Of a stretch of 64,000 bases of DNA, positions 24,760-36,999 are shown one piece after another. The stretch spans positions 138,297,437 to 138,361,436 of the forward strand of contig OV884011.1 of NCBI GenBank assembly GCA_930367205.1, written 5' to 3'. This DNA is from Acanthosoma haemorrhoidale (taxonomy: Eukaryota; Arthropoda; Insecta; Hemiptera; Acanthosomatidae). The position numbers were made by a program, and so were the translations under genes. Every line of letters begins with the position of its first letter. Position 1 is the first letter of the stretch. The notes under the pieces are model-generated. The model searched no databases. It was not told the origin of the DNA and was given only the letters and a program-made list of their open reading frames with translations.

Positions 24760-25110
24760 ATCCATTAGAGGCAAATCAAGGATGAGAAATCCCCTGATCT
24801 GGTCATGATTGGAAAAGGTGGTTACTCCCAGAACTCCCATTGGATTGTATTTCAAAAATGTTTTGTGGTTACTGCCGCTTTGGTCTTCAAGTAGGATTAT
24901 AGGGAAGGGTGTAGCTCGCTTATGATTTTTCTTCATGGCTAAGATGAGTGGATACGATTTGATTAAATGGCGTTAACTTTGAAGGGATGAGACAAAGAAC
25001 ATAAGGCATATTGAGACCATTATAAAAATACTAGTGATAGGGAACTTTAAATATTGTTCTTAGACCTCAAGATCGGAAGGACTTGATGCGTTTGGTGCTT
25101 GACTGTACAG
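24760..25110 (-). pseudogene. LINE family A RT C-terminus and 3' region, degenerate
   Basis: Read on the minus strand it gives LRTIFKVPYH, then FYNGLNMPYVLCLIPSKL, equivalent to LRTIVNASYYVTSKTLYNDL and NIPYILEFISSKL in the long family A copy. Nucleotide identity with 30,940-31,220 is easy to see: CATGATTGGA, ACTGCCGCTTTGGTCT, AGGATTATAG and CATATTGAGACC all have counterparts in the same order. Frames are broken throughout. This is a 5'-truncated, decayed copy. Confidence 0.7.
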
Positions 25111-26379
25111 CGGTCCCTTAAAGGTTTAAACGTCTAATTCCCCATGAGCATTAGTGTCACTCAATGAACGATATTTTTTTTTTATTCAAAAAATATAACC
25201 TTTTAAATACCCAGACGATTTTCACAAGGCGTATAATATTTATTTTTGAGGATTCCCGTGATATACTTTTGTCCTTATGGAAACCTCGATACAGTACTGT
25301 TCAGGATTTAAGGATAGATGTGGAGTTGAAAGACGTGACTGGCAGGATGAGTGACGGAAAGGAATATGTGTGAATTCACCCTCGTTCTCTCACCCAAGTG
25401 AGAGGCATGTCGTTTCAGGATCTGAGTGGGATGGCAGGAGTGCTGTTAGGCGTGGTTGTAACATCAGGATTGATAACATGAGTATTCAAATGTACGAGGA
25501 CGGAATTGGATTATCATAATGTAATGTAATTAAACTGGAGAAGTGAACCCGGTCGAAAGTATAAGCTATGGGTAGAAAGATACTGCTTGCTTCTGAGAGC
25601 TTATAATAATTAATTAACACTGTGGCCTTGTCGAATAGTGGAATTTTTTCAACAGACATTAATTACTGTCAACAGACATATCTTGCCGTTACGTAGTGTT
25701 GTTAGTTTATTTGTTCGGGTTCTACATTGAATATATTAATACGGTCTCAAATGAAAATAATTGTCAACTACATACTACTTAATTAATTTAATAACATCGA
25801 TATTTAATCCACATTTATATAAAACAATGACACTTTACTATTAATACAAATAACTTGATGGAAAAAATTACGAAAATCTCTTTGTTACTGGAATCGAATT
25901 TGTTTGCATAAAACAATCGAATTGATTTACTTAATTTAAACTGGTGTGAAATTGTTTGTTATGGCAGTTATGATACAATTCAGACCATATTGATGGAATG
26001 AAAGAACGTAGCAAGCTGATGAAAGTCAAAAGATCACGGAGACCAGAACCCACCACGGGTTATAGCCTCAGCAAAGAGTTAGATTGAGGCAAGGCTCCAC
26101 ATCAGCGGTGTTCTTACACTCGCCTAACGATCACTGCCATAAGAACAGTGACCTTGGTCTGGGAGGCCAAAACAGAGCAGCGCCATTTTTTTTGTGGGGA
26201 AAAAAACATGTGTGCAGTTTGCTTAATTATATTTGAGTGTACCTAAACTGGCTGATGATAAAATTGTGATTCGAATTTTTTTACTGGATTACTTTTATTT
26301 TTAGCATCATCAGGTTTTGACTTTAGAACTACCAGGCAAAATTTTCTGCCACTACTGGTTTATTTCATGTAAATGAAAA
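25111..26379. other. intergenic, nothing recognised
   Basis: Contains a short ORF at 25,164-25,373 plus with no recognisable content. A moderately GC-rich patch at about 26,030-26,190 has no assignable family. Confidence 0.5.
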
Positions 26380-27000
26380 TACAAAAACTACAAAGTATTA
26401 ATCAAGGCAACTAGATCATTAATTTGCTACCACACTAAATGTGGTAGGCTAACATTTATTTTATTATTCACAAGTAATCAATTAATAATGACACTATGTA
26501 ATTAACGTGGGGCTGGTTTTATTTTTAACAACATTGCGATATTGCGAGCAGCTAGAATGCCTCTTTATTTCAAACATGGAATGAGTTGAAATAGTGAAAA
26601 CCATTTTAATAACAGTTTTATGAGTGCCTGCAATTTCAGATCAAACGAAAATTATATGTTAGTAATCAGATCAACGATGCCTTCAATTTAATTCCCTACT
26701 AAATATGAAAGGATTTGTTTTAACTATTAAATAAGTAATCAATTGTGAAGTAATTTACGTTGGAGCTGATTTTATTTTACAAAATTAACGTGCAAAATTT
26801 CATGTTTCCATGTAAAACATGGAATCAGTTGAAATTGAGAACTCGATTCGTACTTTTAATGATTTTATGTAATGTATTTACAAAAGTCAAGATCTTTAAT
26901 TTGCTTGCACACTCAATGTGATTGAAAAATATTTTTATTTTTTTAGCAAGCAATTAATTAATGTCCCTTAGTTATATTCTGTACAATTTAATAATAATTC
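26380..27000 (+). repeat. diverged tandem repeat, unit about 240 bp
   Basis: Three related blocks follow one another. Comparable landmarks are AGATCATTAATTTGC (26,412), AGATCAACGATGCC (about 26,658) and AGATCTTTAATTTGC (about 26,889). After the first come AAGTAATCAATTAATAATG, AACGTGGGGCTGGTTTTATTTT and AACATGGAATGAGTTGAAAT; in the second block AAGTAATCAATTGTGAAG, TACGTTGGAGCTGATTTTAT and AACATGGAATCAGTTGAAAT occur in the same order. Spacing between blocks is roughly 230-250 bp. A partial fourth block may follow at about 27,050 (GAGAACTACAAAGTAAGAAA against AAAAACTACAAAGTATTAAT). It is non-coding and looks like an old local tandem duplication or satellite-like array. Confidence 0.7.
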
Positions 27001-30000
27001 TCTAGTTTTCAGGTAGTAAAATGAAATCTCAATATAATCTGTTGTCTGTGATTTTTCGTTTTATTTGAGAACTACAAAGTAAGAAACGGATTCAAAGATT
27101 AATTTATAAACATAAAACAGGCTATAAATGAAGAACTTAAAAATAAGTGAGTGATAATTATCTACTTTCAGAATCTGTGAACCGGGAAGCAACGTTAGAT
27201 CCTGAAGGATTAATAAGTCGACAAGAAGTTAATTTAAATTATATTTCAATCAGTACACATTAAAACAGAATATATGAAGGTTCTCAGTTATACTTACTCA
27301 TGAAAAAAGGTTCAAAACCTACGAACTGCGATTGTTTTTTACTTGCTATGTGGATAGCAATGGATATCTTTTCAAAGTTTGTATTTCACCCTTGTGCATA
27401 AATGTGTGCCTTTTGTGCACTTGCAAAAAAATTAGGCCCCAAAACAACCCAATATGATATCATATGTATTACCAAGAGTAACTAAAAGTTCAAATTATTT
27501 GTTTACCATTGTTCTCTGATAAGCCAGATGTTATAGCCTAAATTATAAATGGCTTCATTCATTTGAATAGAAAGCTAACTGTGAATCAAATATAGGCCCC
27601 ATACATCATGCATTTACTTTCGTTTACACAATGTAAAACTCAAAGCACTTTATGGCCCAAACAATACAATCCTATGAAATGGTGTACAAATGAGCTCTTG
27701 ATTCACAACAAGCATAAATTCACCCTTACTGCGAAGTAAGCTTCCTAATGGAGTGCCGTAGGTCTTCCACTACAACGCAAGTATATTTTCCCTCAATTCA
27801 TTAGAAGACTGTAGCCCATTTTTTATCTGACATAATATTTTCCGCCTGGGTAAAAGCTAAGCCGAACGGTCTCGAGCCAAGATAGCATCTTTATCTGGAA
27901 ATAAATCGGGAATAAGATAGAGACCCTTAGATTAGGTGGAAGGGAAGAAACTGTGTATATGCCTCTGGAGGGGGGTGGTATGTGGGGGTGCTCCCCTAAA
28001 ATAGAAAAACATACGATATAGTGGCTCCGCTGGAGCCGATATTCTCCCTTTTCTTAATATCCCAGCACTCGTCTGTCTGGCCTATCTCGCCCCTTTGTTG
28101 TGCCGACTCACAATATTGTGCACCGTATACCTTCTTTGGAATCATTTTTAACTGATGAAATACAGGCAATATTTACGTCTGCATTTACCATACATTTTAT
28201 ATTGTAGCCCTTGTTGTATTGATAATCCATAGGGCAGTTTCTACACCAATTAGACACAAAACATTAGTGAAAAAAAAAAATTTCTGACTAATATACAAGA
28301 CCAATTACAAACGGAAGGTTATGAAAAAATAGTAGATATTTCTAGTAGTTCCATTGCAACCTTCTAAGAATAAACATGAAGTCGTGGTATTAGAGGTAGC
28401 TTCGCTCCGTAAGTATTTGAAGGGCCACGAGAAAAAATGATAATTGTCAATACTTCTTTAAAGATAAGATACTAATGCCATCTTGTGGCTCGTTCCCAAA
28501 CGAATCAAAAAATGAATCGTTTTTGGAAACGAAGATCACAGTCCTCCAAAAAATGAGGAGAGAAGAAACCGTGGGACGGGAAAGACTGTTCTAGGTCCTG
28601 GGAGTGACGGAAAAACACGGTCAAACCCCCTCTGGTCTCACTGCGTCATTTCACTCCAGTTTTCGGGGTGACATTTTGCTCTGTATTGTAGTAACATAAA
28701 ACCAGACTTTTTTTTATCATTATATTGGAAATCAGTCCTAGTGATTGTAGTGTGGCTGGTATTGTGAGCACAGATCGTACAAAAAACTAAATAAATCGGA
28801 TAGAATGAGTTAAATGATACAAAATGTTTAGCGGCTTCGGCTGAGTTGGGAGAAGAATGCCAATGCAAATGATTTAAGTGTTTTCAAGCTTTTCACCCTG
28901 AAGAAAGACAAAGGCTCATCAGACACTTCGATAATTTGGGTAAGCACAAACATTAAAATGAATACCTGGGAGGGTTCATTACGATTTTACCTGTCAAACA
29001 ACGTAGAAATACGACACTGGACGATACGGAAATACCAGGTGAACTTCCATAACTCGTCATTCAGCTACCGCATTCGTGCTCATGTTGACGGCAAGCTACG
29101 GGATACTGTCATTGCTATAAATCATTTGTAGCTCGGCATGACTGACAAGTACAAGCCTTAAAAAATAAGTTGAATTTTTCGGGGGCTATCGGCAATAGGC
29201 TAACACAACAGACCTCATAAACTAACTGACTAAAAAAAAAAACGTTTTTGACTTCATCCAGGCATTAAAATTACAAAAATCGCACTATTCATCCAAATAT
29301 AATTCAAAAATATATCTTCTTGAAATTGAACATATAAAATCTACACTAAATTTATTTGTTGAAAATCCCGAAAAGTCTGGGGGTTACACAACTTTATATG
29401 ATTTTTTTTAGGTAAATTTCAATATATCGTCTGACTAACCTCGTAAGGATAACATGGATAAAATTTCCATGTACATATATCCTTTATAGATTTTGGTAAA
29501 TGCCATTTTTTTATTTACTTTTTGGAAGTTAACGCGATTTATTTATTGATATTTTTATTGTTTTATTAGACGGATAGTCTGGTGTATTAAAAGGTATAGA
29601 ACGATCTACTACGTTAATATGTGATAATACTACGTTTTATTTTATGATCACAGAGCAAATACAAATTTAGAAATATACAAAAAAGAGATATAAAGACAGT
29701 TATAATGAAGTTTTATCAATTAAACATAACGTCTGAAGAAAATCAGTTACAATTTATAGTTAGGCAAATCTAGAATAACTTCTGAGTGGTGACTTTGAGA
29801 AAGACTAAAAGTAGAAGAAAGACACAAGTTAGTCAAGAGATTTGGAACTGACTTTATTCAAGTTAAAATTTTTAGTACAAATCATATTGTTATTAATTTC
29901 TTTTTTGTTTTAGAGAAGGCGTATTGCGATATTCATTGCATATATATTGCCAAAAAAATGTTTTTATTATGCAAACATTTGGAAGAAATTAATTGTATTT

Positions 30001-30649
30001 GACTTAAATCAAGTTATTATAACATAACCAAACCATATACAAATAGCGTAATGTAAGAAGACATTTCAGATCGATTAGTTCATTTCAACAACCAGTCATA
30101 ACAAATATAATCATATCAAGTATATTATAATAATATAATATATAGCACAAATATAAAAATACAAACATATAAAAGAAATCTACCACGTACATGCTTGAGA
30201 ATACACTCACTTTTTCTTAAGCTGGGCAAATTCTAGTTACAATATATACAAGTTATATACAATTAACTATTGCACAGTGGAGTGGCTGCAACGATAAAAA
30301 GTAATGGTTTGCTAAATGGTGGTTGTAGTTCATTGAATAGCGATAACCATTCTCTTTACAGGACGAATTCTCCCACCCCCTGCCAGGAATACTTCAGTGA
30401 GTGCTCGTATTCCCTCTAATGAACTCACTAATGATTCGAGTCGATAGGCATTCATTACCAACAGCGGCTCTTATTAAAGCTTGGTTAGATCTGGATTATT
30501 TTCAAGTGTACTAAAATATGCTGTCATCTTTCTATTGTGTGACGATTCGTTGACATTCGACTAACCCTTTCAGTCAATCGGTGAATTACAACAAACCTTA
30601 AATATTTTACTATCACAAAGAATGACAATTGTCAAACCTCTTTGCCTCT
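27001..30649. other. intergenic, nothing recognised
   Basis: AT-rich with GC-richer patches at about 27,890-28,130 and 28,540-28,660. A small perfect hairpin GGCTCC-GCT-GGAGCC lies at about 28,023-28,037. Short ORFs such as 28,638-28,868 minus have no recognisable family. Confidence 0.5.
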
Positions 30650-31535
30650 CAAAGGAAGAGGCTCTTTGTGAATTTGTTTTTTTTTTAATAGAAACATGTT
30701 AATTGTGACAAAATTACAATCTGCCTTATTGGACGATAAGTAATTGTGATAAATGTTCTCATTCATACAGTATTTACAAACATCCCAGAGACCTCCCAAA
30801 TCTACGTGGTTGTCACCTCCCTCGCATGCAAAAGAGGAAACGGAGTCTTGGGAGTCTTGGTATAGAAGACGCTCCTCCGTCAGCCGCGTCACTGGATATG
30901 AGCTAGTGGAGGCTGTCCAAGTTCGCGAGAGCCACAGACGCTCAGGACATGATTGGAGAAACTAACCATTGCCAGGACTCCCGCTGTCACGTATTTATAG
31001 CAGGTCACGAGGCCAATGCCGCTTTAGTCTCCAAAAGGATTATAGAGATGATTGTCACAGTGTATGACTATGCTAGGGGAATAAGGCGGTTGCATAGATT
31101 ATTATGGAATTTCATTCAACTTGGAAGAGATGAGTTCAAGAATCTAGGGTATATTAAGACCGTTATGAAGGGTTTTGCTGCTGACGTAATAAGCGACATT
31201 AACTATTGTTCTCAGGACTTTTGATTAAAAGTAATAGATAAGCTTGATGTTTTACTCTTTTGCTGTCCCCCAAAGCTCTATTCCGTATAACCAGATTGGC
31301 TGAAGTACAACTTTGTAGTGTAGTAATTTATTTTCTATTGAGAGATTAGATAACCTTCTAAGTATCCTATAATGTTGTCCAAAGTGTCTATTTAGTTCTT
31401 GTCTTTTTAGCCTCGTGTGTGGGTTCCATGTCAGCCTTATGTCTAGATGAATGCCTAAATACCGACAAGACTTGCGGCAGAGGGGATAGGGGGTAATGTG
31501 GGAACATTTTTTGCGTAATTAACTATTTCAGCTAT
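30650..31535 (-). pseudogene. LINE family A, 5'-truncated copy (RT C-terminal third and 3'UTR)
   Basis: Minus strand. Beginning near 31,530 it reads KCSHIT, then CRYLGIHLDIRLTWNPHTRL, KRQELNRHFGQ, NLSIENKLLHYKVVLQPIWL and YGIELWG, then LRTIVNVAYYVSSKTLHNGL and NIPYILDFIS. This is the thumb and C-terminal part of a Jockey-like ORF2 protein. The 3'UTR follows to a poly-T run at 30,679-30,687 (poly-A on the element's strand), with GGCAGATTGTAATTTTGTC near its end. It lacks ORF1, endonuclease and the RT catalytic motifs, as expected for 5' truncation during target-primed integration. It retains the KYLG-to-YG block that the longer copy at 33.7-37.4 kb has lost, so the two copies complement each other for a consensus. 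Confidence 0.9.
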
Positions 31536-33657
31536 AAAACAGAGTAAATATATTCGAATTTAAACGGCATGTTTAACAGTACCACATGTTACACTGTTTA
31601 TATTTTGGTTCAAAAGCAGAAGCGGAAGGTGCCAATTTGTTTTTTTTATTCGGTTTCGTTGTTTTTTTTCATATGTCCTGTTGTTGTATTTAGAAACTAA
31701 TAGAACATAATTTGACAGGTCTTGGGTTCTGTACATCAGCCTGATATATAAAAACTATTGAAAAACTACTAACTTCACACATTACATAAAATGTAGCTAC
31801 AGTAAATATTATTAAAGTAGTACACTTATATAAAGTGCACATATTGTGGATCAGTAATTCAATCTGTATACATTAAATAAACAGTTTTAATGCAAGAAGA
31901 AAAAATCTTTATAATGTCGATCAATTGAACCTCTGTGATTTCTATCAGCATCTAGACAGATTAAATAAGTCTGCTCCTCAATGAAAATAGATCCTCTGCC
32001 TTCCTGTTGTGTAAAGAAATGCTCTAAAAACTAGCAACTACTTAGTTCACTCTTGAGAAGTAGGCGCTGCGGTTATACCTACCCTTCAAGACAGTTCAGT
32101 CGTGCTGGTTTGCCGTCTTTCTCACATTACATCAACCGGAAGGGGTAAGTATATCACAGCCGACCTATTCACTCTAGGGATGAACCATTTTGGATGGTAT
32201 CAATTGATTAATTTCTTGCTATGTACTATCAATTACCTATAGATTATTTTTCAAACAACCGATGGCTTATGCCCTCAATCTCAATATTGTAATTGAGTAA
32301 TGACTTTGAATAATAAATTTAATATGGAATAGAACGTGCTAGTATATAAAAACAATCCAGGCTACTTGGATCGGCTGGCACGGAACTAGGGATGGCCGAT
32401 TGTCGATAGTGCCTCACAAATATCAACTTCGTACAAACAAATAATCGAATAACCATCAAAAATATTGCGGAAGCAATAAATTCTGTGTTGAGATTAGCTC
32501 ACGCTAGCAGATCACGATTACTGATTTAGAAAAGAGCATTGGTTATCTTGCAAAGGATTCTGGATTCAAGGGATTGGATGCGAAGGGTATTGGACGGCAA
32601 GACTACCCTCCAGACTTCAATTCTGTAGTACCTTATTTAAAAAAAAAACAGAATACCTTAATTCACCAAAAATTGCAGAACCCATTAGAGTGTCAGATAT
32701 TAACGTCATCCATAGGCATATTTATATTTAAAAGTTACAGTAACTATTAGCCCAATAGAAAATTCTAAACAGTAGCGTGAATAATAAACGAAATTCGAAC
32801 CTATACACAGATTTAAAAAGTAAGAAAGTAGAAATATCTAAACGTATTCTGAATTGCTTCACTCCAAAAACCAAAATGTCGGCTTTTATTGGACCTACAC
32901 AGCTATTTTCGCTCATTGTCTCTCCGGCTTCAGACAACTTTTCTCGGGTGGGACCAAGGTTGCATAAACGCATACATATTCGTTGGTTTGGTTTTGTTGT
33001 ACTTAATGACTGTAACGTCATTTCCTAAAGCGGTTGCCCATTCACTTTGTCAGCAAAGAAGTTGTGTTCATTATAATTTCAAGTCACTTGGGTCAATTTC
33101 ACGGATTAATTTAATAATTCAAACACATACAGACAAATTAAGTTGAGTTTAATAAAAGAAAATATTGAATTAAAAAAAAAATAGATGAAGGAAAGAGTAT
33201 ATTGTTACTATAAAGTTAGAATGCTACGCAAACATATATGTCAACGAAAAGGAACAGGCCAGCGTTGTAAGAAGTCGGCGACTTTTGAGGCTGGGATAAG
33301 AGCAGTAGGAAAAACCCAATGAAAACCGTTTGATAAATGGCAGACAACTAAAGGACTCCGGAGGGGCCGAAAGAAATATTATCTTAAAAAGTGTCGGCAC
33401 TCGGTTTGGTAAGGAGGTTAGACCAGGGGCTGGAAGTGGCATCAAGATGGAAAAGAAATATAAAATAGAAATGCCACTTAAGTTGTGTGTGGCAGAATTA
33501 AATATGGTATAGGATAACACTGGGTATTGGCTTAGTAAATTGCTCAATTATGTTTGTCTTCAAGTGATTTGATCCTGTGCACGTTGTGTCTCACATAAAA
33601 TTATCAAAAAAGTCATTTCTCCTACACCGCTAGTTAGGAATCAAATGCACTTCAAAA
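31536..33657. other. intergenic apart from one LINE scrap
   Basis: AT-rich. Apart from the fragment at 32,440-32,640 I see nothing assignable. Overlapping open frames on both strands at 32,728-33,146 and 33,224-33,547 carry no family motif. Confidence 0.5.
32440..32640 (-). pseudogene. Jockey-like LINE RT C-terminal scrap
   Basis: On the minus strand from about 32,607, one frame gives SLESRIL, then after a shift ITNALF, a stop, ISNRDLLA, a stop and ANLNTEFIASAI. This has the layout of the Jockey 'Q-N-x-x-L-R-x-I-x-N-A-P-W-Y-x-x-N-x-x-L' block. The DNA around 32,555-32,605 also matches 7,768-7,815 (GGATTCTG, AAGGGAT, GATGCGAA). Highly decayed. Confidence 0.5.
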
Positions 33658-33702
33658 AGTTTACGTTGGTTTCGTAAACTTTAAAATTTACGTTACGTAA
33701 AT
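33658..33702. repeat. two adjacent 8-bp-arm inverted repeats
   Basis: AGTTTACG (33,658-33,665) pairs with CGTAAACT (33,673-33,680) across a 7-base loop. Six bases later ATTTACGT/ACGTAAAT (33,686-33,702) forms a perfect odd palindrome around one central base. Both share TTTACG. They lie just upstream of the long LINE A copy. Function unknown. Confidence 0.6.
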
Positions 33703-34024
33703 CGAAGAAATGGAGCTTCTGAAGGACTTAGTCAAAATAAGGGAGTAACTTGTGTGAGCTTTAGGGATGGAAAGAAGGCTACATTGATCGCCCTAGTTTA
33801 GATTTGGTAACAATTGATGGAGGATTTGTTGGAAGACAGTTAGCTCAAAATGACCTCACTGTGGAGACGAAGAGCCTGGTAACAAGTACCACGGAAAATA
33901 ATTTTATAAGCAATCTGTTTTGCCAATTCAGGCATCTTCTGGATTATCGATTTAATACCGCCACAGGCCAGCTAATCCAAAAAAGAAACCACGGTAGAGT
34001 CCCCTTTCTTCACGCCTAATACCT

Positions 34025-34970
34025 TTGAATTTAACCGCGTTTAAAAATAATCAAGCAGATAAAATGGATGGTAACAAAACATCTACACAGCCCAAGCCGC
34101 CTGCTATGTTTGTCCGTACTATAAGAAACTTTAAATTACTATGCTTACAAATGAGTAAAATAGTAGGTACGCGAAATATACGTGCCTCAATAGGTCCCGG
34201 GACACTTAAATCTCTCCGGACACTCCCGACACTTATCCGACCATTACCAAATATTTGGAAGAAACCAATGCCGACTTTAATACTTCTTAACTAAAACAAG
34301 AACGATCCTCCTGAATAATGATCAGAAATTTGCACCCGACCACACCAGCTGACGAAATAGAAGACGACCACTCACCTCTCGGATTCAAAGTTCGCCTAAT
34401 AGAGTGCAGGTTGAAAAACCTTATCCTAAACCTGACAAAGTCCAGTGCCATAACTGTCAGGCATATGGGCACACAAAATCGTAATGCCACCACCCTCCTA
34501 GGTGTGTAAAGTGCAGTGGGCAGCACAAAAGCGAATTGTGCCCCTGAAATCGCCTACTGTATGCATACAAGACCATCCGGCAAACTACAAGGGCTGCGAG
34601 GCTTAAAGAACGTTGAAGTCCAGGACCAAACAACGTAGTCAGCCAGAAGAGGAATAACTTGCAGCAAGAAGCGGCCCAGCCAGAAATTTGAGGCCTTCTG
34701 TCTCTTTTGCCGTTGCCGTTCGCAACAGAGAGCAGTCGCAAGTACCGCCCACTCCCTGTCCGCAAGATCATCTTTCCCGGCATTCCGTTCATCCCGTCAA
34801 CCCACAAACTCAATCCCATCCTCATCTCGTATATTCCTCCACCTTCAAGTTCTTCGAATCCCATCAGCCTATTAACCTCATTCCTTACAGTTCAGAACCC
34901 CAATTAACCCTCTCATTTCCCTTTTTACATATCTTCTCTCCTACCTTATCCCTGTTAAACAAAATCCATA
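34025..34970 (+). pseudogene. LINE A ORF1 (gag-like, zinc-knuckle) remnant
   Basis: ORF1 proteins of Jockey-like LINEs bind the element RNA. A likely start is the ATG at 34,064 (MDGNKTSTQPKPPAMF), although related sequence continues upstream. The frame reads MFVRTIRNFK, then LQMSKIVGTRNIRAS, breaks near 34,208, and resumes at 34,318 with MIRNLHPTTPADEIED, the conserved R-N-L-H-P-T-T-P motif. Zinc knuckles follow at 34,446-34,541: CHNCQAYGHTKS, a TAA in place of the aromatic residue, C, then CVKCSGQHKSELC. A third knuckle-like CIQDHPANYKGC lies at about 34,565-34,600. A Pro/Ser-rich tail leads to ORF2. Three frameshifts or stops make it non-functional. Confidence 0.85.
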
Positions 34971-34971
34971 A

Positions 34972-35640
34972 GTGGACCCTTCCAACTCCTTATCCGTTCT
35001 TCTTTGGAATGCAAATGGTGTTCGCACCCACACTAACGAACTGACAGCACTACTCCACGACAAGAAGATCGACGTAGCTCTTATTACTGAAACAGGACTT
35101 ACTATTAAACGACCATTTACCGTTCAACAGTACCAGACTTATCGAACTGATCACTCAGATGGAAGAGCTCATGCAGGTACCGCTATCATTGTTCATAACT
35201 CCATTGCTCATCACATGGTTCCTTTAGTAGCACATGATGTCCTTCAGTCCACTGTAGTGTCAATCAGCACCTTCACTTTTCCCCTTACTCTAGCATCAGT
35301 GTACCGCCCTCCCAATAAATCCATTTCCGATTCCCAATTTATCTCCTTTCTTGACTCCATCGGACATCGTATCCTTGTGGGTGGGGACTTTAATGCGAAG
35401 CACCAAGATCCACAAATACACGAGGACGTGCTTTGCTGTCTGCACACACACGGAAACATAGCTACACGATCTCTCCTGACACAGCCACCTATTGGCCATC
35501 TGATCCCAACCGAAATCCTGATCTCCTTGACTTCTTCTTGTGCAATAGTGCAATAAGGAACACTCACGCGCCTCGATGACCTCTCCTCCGATCATAGCCC
35601 TTTACTATTACCCATTTCCTTAAAACCAATTTACAAACTG
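34972..35640 (+). pseudogene. LINE A ORF2 apurinic-type endonuclease domain
   Basis: The first 194 codons are open (34,972-35,556). Motifs in order are LLWNANGVRTH (Asn of the first motif), ALITETGL (metal-binding Glu), YQTYRTD, GTAIIVHNSI, LASVYRPPN and LVGGDFNAKH (catalytic Asp and Asn, about 35,376-35,402). After a frame change near 35,400-35,450 another frame carries SYTISPDTATYWPSDPN and DLLDFFLCN. A third frame carries LDDLSSDHSPLLLP (about 35,568-35,610), holding the S-D-H motif. The domain nicks the target DNA to prime reverse transcription. All catalytic residues can still be traced, but they are split over three frames. Confidence 0.9.
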
Positions 35641-36990
35641 CCTCCTCCTTCATTTATTAGGGGCCCAGTCGATTGCGACAACTTCCGCTGGCTTCTTACA
35701 GGTAGATATCCGTAGACCTCAAAGTGTTTCTGAAAACATCCGAAGACCTAGACGATCCAGTGCTTTCTTTCACTACTCTGGTCCAGAGGTCAGGTTGGGA
35801 AAAAAATTCACAATCAAAATCGTTTACTTCAGCATCTCAAAGACCTAATCCAATCCAAACGCCACTCGAAAATAGTGTGGCAAAGATACCGACATCCTGC
35901 TGATCGTCGCTCATACAATCAGTACTGCAGATTCTTTTAATTCCCATCCCCCCTCTCATTCTACCAGGGATAACTCCCTCTCTCACTTCCACCAAAAGCC
36001 GTTAAGCCTCTGAGGTCTAATACCTTCTGAAAAACTTACCTTACCGAAAATCTCTAGGATATGATCTCCTTACTTCTCAAAGTCTCAGACAAGTTCCTCC
36101 TAAAGCCATAATCTTCCTAACCTAATCTATAATTGCATTATCCGAACGACGCACTTTTTTTCCCTCTGGAAACATTCCATTATTGTCCTATTCACCAAAC
36201 CGGTAATCCACCCATTGACGCTTCATCTTACCGTCCAATTAGCCTAATCCCTATCCTCTCAAAAATATTTCAAAAACTCCTATTAAAATGTCGACTTCCA
36301 ATTGTTGAATCCAAAAACCTTTGTTCTATACACCAGTTTGGTTTCCATCAACGACATTCCACTACTTAACAAGGCCCTCGCGTTGTTGATCACATTTCCT
36401 CAGCCCTTGAATCCAAACAGTATTGCACTGCTGTATTTCTGGATATAGGTCAAACTTTTGACAAGGTTTGGCACGCAGGTTTGCTTTACAAGTAAAACAT
36501 ATGTACCACAGACCCTGTCCGCTGTGGTTTAGAATATTCTAAATAATATCCCATAAAAGCAGGAGTTCCACAGGGCAATGTCCCAATACCTTTTTAGCAA
36601 CATTTGCAGATGACACTGTAGTCTTGTCATCCCACTCTGACCCCGATATAGCATCCCATGACCTTCAAAAATACCTTGATGAGATCGAGTATTGGTGCAA
36701 CCATTGGCGGATCAAAGTTCATGAAGCAAAATGTTCCCACATTACCTTCACGCTCCGTCGGAAGTCAGGCCCAATAGTTTATTTTAAATCCATTCCGCTG
36801 TTCTGAGAACAATAGTTAATGCCTCTTATTACGTCACCAGTAAAACCCTTTATAACGATCTTAATATACCCTACATTCTTGAATTCATCTCTTCCAAGTT
36901 GAATGAAATTCCATAATAATCTATGCAACCGCCTTATTCCCCTAGCATAGTTATGCACTGTGCCACTCATCCCAGTAATCCTCTTCGGAG
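35641..36990 (+). pseudogene. LINE A ORF2 reverse transcriptase domain
   Basis: Pieces in order are LQHLKDLIQSKRHSKIVWQR (linker, about 35,833-35,892), SSYRPISLIPILSKIFQKLL (RT motif 1-2, about 36,213-36,272), FGFHQRHSTT (36,340-36,369), then a stop, VFLDIGQTFDKVWH (motif A, Asp codon 36,442-36,444), AGVPQGNVPIP (motif B, about 36,560-36,590) and TFADDTVVLSS (motif C, F-A-D-D at 36,603-36,614). The C-terminal block LRTIVNASYYVTSKTLYNDL follows at about 36,800-36,860 and CNRLIPLA near 36,930. The catalytic Asp residues survive. The thumb block with K-Y-L-G-I and T-W-N-P-H, present in the copy at 31.2-31.5 kb, is deleted. Many stops. Confidence 0.9.
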
Positions 36991-36999
36991 ACTGAAACG

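Noticed and set aside
33224..33547. A 107-codon minus-strand protein upstream of LINE A
   Set aside because: The hydrophobic, Ser/Leu/Phe-rich translation is typical of antisense reading, and the plus strand is equally open. No motif.
35244..35595. Minus-strand ORFs opposite the LINE A endonuclease
   Set aside because: Antisense shadows of a clearly recognised plus-strand endonuclease.
36779..36970. A conserved minus-strand protein shared with 30,949-31,224
   Set aside because: The shared sequence is real, but in each copy the coding strand is the opposite one, where it reads as the Jockey-like RT C-terminus.
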